From Planctomycetota bacterium (GTDB lineage Bacteria > Planctomycetota > Planctomycetia > Pirellulales > Thermoguttaceae): 5,126 nt of DNA. Position 1 is the first letter of the stretch; each line of letters begins with the position of its first letter. Shown piece after piece: positions 4,888-5,126 of the stretch. Location of the stretch: the NCBI GenBank assembly GCA_023397045.1, contig JAEWUR010000254.1, forward strand, positions 1 to 5,126, given 5' to 3'. The notes beneath the pieces were generated by a model that was given only the letters and a program-made list of their open reading frames with translations, was not told the DNA's origin and searched no databases. The position numbers were made by a program, and so were the translations under genes.

Positions 4888-5126
4888 TCAGTTCTTCGGT
4901 AGTTCGGTCACAATGACCTTCACCTCGCCAGACCGCAACAGGGTGTTCTGTTCCTTGAGCAGGTCTCGAATCTCGGTCAACGCCGAGATCATTTCGATCC
5001 GCTCCTGGACCGGGTTGGCCAGGGTGGGGCGCGATCCCGTCTGGGCGACGCCCGTCTGGTAAAAGCTTAGCACGCAATAACATAGGACGTTCGCAATGAC
5101 CAACAGCATGAAACCGGTACGGCGTG
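4888..5126 (-). CDS. Small membrane-anchored protein with a helical tail, probably 5' partial
   Basis: I do not recognise this family. The visible frame has an ATG at 5109 and would give 73 residues. The frame stays open to the window edge with codons for RRTGF just before that ATG, so the true start probably lies outside the window and MLLVIANV is part of the membrane segment. The protein shows one hydrophobic N-terminal stretch (to about residue 20 from the ATG). After it comes a short QTGSRPTLANP linker and a charged, heptad-like helix (QERIEMISALTEIRDLLKEQ), then a short tail rich in V, I and T. It ends six bases before the start of the pseudopilin gene, so the two are almost certainly co-transcribed. 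The layout suggests a small bitopic protein that oligomerises through its helix. A role in the pilus or secretion machine is inferred from context alone. Confidence 0.6.
   Translation of the reverse strand, partial: RRTGFMLLVIANVLCYCVLSFYQTGVAQTGSRPTLANPVQERIEMISALTEIRDLLKEQNTLLRSGEVKVIVTELPKN

Overview
The window holds one co-directional gene cluster, all on the minus strand and read from position 5126 towards position 1. It encodes the inner-membrane and outer-membrane parts of a type IV pilus or type II secretion-like machine. In order of transcription: the tail of a small membrane protein (cut by the right edge), a GspH-type pseudopilin, a PilM-like actin-fold ATPase, PilN-like and PilO-like bitopic proteins, a membrane-anchored PilP/GspC-like protein, and the N-terminal third of a secretin of the PilQ/GspD kind (cut by the left edge). 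Every minus-strand gene has recognisable family features, and the plus-strand open frames are shadows of them.

The organism is probably a Planctomycetota bacterium, perhaps of the Pirellula lineage. This is inference from the moderately high GC content, the merging of pilMNO-type genes with a GspH-type pseudopilin and GspC-like anchor, the Pro/Ala/Glu-rich linkers and the GTG/TTG starts. No marker gene confirms it. Nothing points to a mobile element, CRISPR array or RNA gene.

Layout: 5126-4888 small membrane protein; 4881-4195 pseudopilin; 4158-3103 pilM; 3090-2338 pilN; 2278-1742 pilO; 1650-979 PilP/GspC-like; 857-1 secretin. Gaps are 6, 36, 12, 59, 91 and 121 bases, with no convincing terminator or promoter, so one operon with its promoter upstream of the window is likely. 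By family knowledge, PilM binds the cytoplasmic tail of PilN, PilN and PilO pair through their coiled coils and ferredoxin-like periplasmic domains, the PilP/GspC-like protein links that platform to the secretin, and the pseudopilin joins the fibre or its tip.

The most unusual spot is the 121-base gap before the secretin. It has the best Shine-Dalgarno sequence in the window (AGGAGGT), placed six bases before a nine-codon ORF. That ORF carries an internal GGAGGT three bases before its last sense codon, the same spacing as the RF2 (prfB) +1 frameshift site. The +1 frame is open and runs straight into the secretin, encoding a signal-peptide-like segment. It could be a leader peptide, a recoding site, an indel or chance; all are set out in the findings.
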